From Saccoglossus kowalevskii (Eukaryota; Hemichordata; Enteropneusta; Harrimaniidae), in the NCBI RefSeq assembly GCF_000003605.2, contig NW_003147771.1, forward strand, positions 184,421 through 241,620: a DNA stretch of 57,200 bases, written 5' to 3'. The notes below the pieces were generated by a model, which saw only the letters and a list, made by a program, of their open reading frames with translations, was not told the DNA's origin and made no database searches. Shown in pieces: positions 56,571 to 57,200 of this stretch. The position numbers were made by a program, and so were the translations under genes. Position 1 is the first letter of the stretch, and each line of letters begins with the position of its first letter.

Positions 56571-57200
56571 ACATTTCTTGTGACAAATATACAAATTTTT
56601 ACCCCAACAGAGGTGGACATACAGTTTTAGGTACCCATAGAGCTCATTGTCAACCTAGGCAAACCCGAGAATAAATCCTAAAACAGAAATCGTGGCACTC
56701 AATTATGGCAATCTTCCAGGACACGCTCGTAGATCTAAATGCACGTATGAACACAAATATCCAACTTGAAAGAGTTGCAGTGATTGAATTTAATGAGTTT
56801 TATCATGGACGCATTTTTTTTTACTTCCATGGTACACACAAATTCGTGACAAAATCAAACAATAGAGATGAACTGCACAATTGCAGATAGAATGTCTCAA
56901 AGCACGTAGCAATGCTCTGGAAAAACTTGTGACAAGCACGACTAAAATCACACAAAAGTGATAGAAGATCCTTGTTTTTTCTTGGCAAACTATTTATTTG
57001 ATGAATATTGTCGCATATCACGTTCATTTGACAAGTTATTGGCGTAAATCAGGTAAATTCGGGAGGGGTACCCGGATGCAGGTAGACATATAATGTGTCT
57101 ACCTGTAATGCACAAATCTGATTGGCCGTCATGATCATGAGGTATAATTAAATGCAATGACATAACTATTCTCCTGACATGTTGCATTGCCATAGCAATT
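56571..57200. other. Right edge, no gene recognised
   Basis: Open frames here are short and have no domain. Further OATP-related exons may lie to the right of the window. Confidence 0.4.

Overview
The window is animal (eukaryotic) genomic DNA. Genes are split into short exons with GT/AG introns, the DNA is AT-rich, intergenic space is full of small repeats, and the encoded domains (SRCR, WSC, CUB, CCP/sushi, OATP transporter) are metazoan. A marine invertebrate fits best because of the expanded scavenger-receptor modules, a 'pearl'/Helentron-like element with a 157-bp tandem core, and many short TTAA-flanked repeats. Whether it is a deuterostome such as a hemichordate or lancelet, or a lophotrochozoan, cannot be decided from sequence alone. 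Two assembly gaps are present: 500 N at 13839-14338 and 50 N at 26918-26967.

Layout. (1) 968-3444, minus: two exons of an SRCR domain, the start of a receptor gene (E) that continues off the left edge. (2) 9283-17712, minus: receptor gene A, eight coding exons, 640 aa: signal peptide, SRCR (two exons), WSC, CUB, linker, transmembrane segment, tyrosine-rich tail. (3) 22352-34543, minus: receptor gene B, nine exons, 756 aa: the same plan plus a CCP/sushi exon and a Ser/Thr stalk. (4) 37041-38027, minus: pseudogene fragment P of the same family. (5) 38496-44080, plus: receptor gene C, close paralogue of B in the opposite direction. It has a 1-nt deletion in the WSC exon and damaged SRCR splice sites, but every later exon is intact. 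(6) 46757-52884, minus: a complete-looking eight-exon SLCO/OATP transporter (gene D, 675 aa). (7) 55746-56570, minus: decayed copies of two OATP exons.

The receptors have the architecture of Kremen (kringle-WSC-CUB-TM) with SRCR in place of the kringle. Extracellular introns are all phase 1, so domain exons can be lost or gained without changing frame. The tails differ sharply. B carries an ITIM-like VQYAEI and three P-[KP]-Y-[YF]-V-L-E repeats, A has one such repeat, and C ends with an ITAM-spaced pair YASL-x10-YTSL. Upstream of B and of C lie two copies of one divergent-promoter unit in which opposite sides have decayed. I read this as a small, actively rearranging cluster of paired innate-type receptors. 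That is inference; the domain, splice and frame observations are direct.

Most remaining space is repeat. It includes two TTAA-flanked miniature inverted-repeat families (about nine copies), a TACTGTAAA-terminated palindromic family (three copies), minisatellites of 18, 22, 30 and 53 bp, a 58-bp duplication, a GGATG-rich tract, and scattered microsatellites.
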